NCBI GenBank assembly: GCA_016297775.1 | Contig: JAEDGA010000029.1 | Coordinates: 1 to 14,388 of the forward strand | Length of the DNA stretch: 14,388 nucleotides | DNA from: Candidatus Methanomethylophilaceae archaeon | Lineage (GTDB): Archaea > Thermoplasmatota > Thermoplasmata > Methanomassiliicoccales > Methanomethylophilaceae | Direction: 5' to 3' | Shown here: positions 14,386 through 14,388 of the stretch, piece by piece | Numbering within the stretch: the stretch's first letter is position 1 | Layout: each line of letters begins with the position of its first letter | The notes under the pieces: model-generated | Databases searched by the model: none | The model's input: the letters and a program-made list of their open reading frames with translations, nothing else | Told to the model about the DNA's origin: nothing | Program-made: the position numbers and the translations under genes

Positions 14386-14388
14386 CTT

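Noticed and set aside
1..14388. Mobile element, prophage, toxin-antitoxin or defence system
   Set aside because: No transposase, integrase, terminal inverted repeats, nuclease pair or restriction gene is seen. The tRNA-Ser at the right edge could be an integration site, but the window ends 3 nt after it, so no attachment-site repeat can be judged.

Overview
The window looks like ordinary chromosome from a euryarchaeal methanogen, most likely Methanomassiliicoccales (Methanomethylophilus-like). The lineage is an inference from: TATA elements about 26 nt upstream of start codons with no leader; an XPD-type iron-sulfur helicase; a URO-D/MtbA-like corrinoid-methyltransferase-family protein; moderate GC; and 12 visible stop codons that are all TGA or TAA, never TAG. 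No methanogenesis marker is present to prove it.

Layout. (1) 1-4248, minus strand: a four-gene ABC importer operon in the order substrate-binding protein, permease, permease, ATPase, with every junction a 4-nt stop/start overlap. The ATPase runs off the left edge. The binding protein resembles the YnjB family. (2) 4249-4356: an AT-rich divergent promoter region with a TTTAGNCTAAA palindrome abutting the importer TATA element. (3) 4357-6990, plus strand: a peroxiredoxin-like protein coupled by an ATGA overlap to a URO-D/MtbA-like protein, then a zinc-dependent alcohol dehydrogenase with its own promoter. A perfect 10-bp hairpin at 7031-7056 separates it from the next, convergent operon.

(4) 7067-10749, minus strand: pyridoxal/pyridoxamine kinase, then a GNAT acetyltransferase starting at TTG, then a radical-SAM YgiQ-family protein with a long charged repeat tail. 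(5) 10873-11793, plus strand: a TPR-like protein, convergent with a small minus-strand hypothetical gene; a perfect 8-bp hairpin contains or touches both stop codons. (6) 12212-14272, plus strand: an XPD/DinG-family helicase with an N-terminal zinc ribbon, followed by tRNA-Ser(UGA) at 14300-14385.

No insertion sequence, phage gene, CRISPR array or defence island was seen, and no stretch longer than about 125 bases lacks a gene. The points most worth a second look are the possible metal-regulator box of the ABC operon with its enlarged binding protein, the peroxiredoxin/methyltransferase-like pair with altered active-site motifs, and the YgiQ repeat tail.
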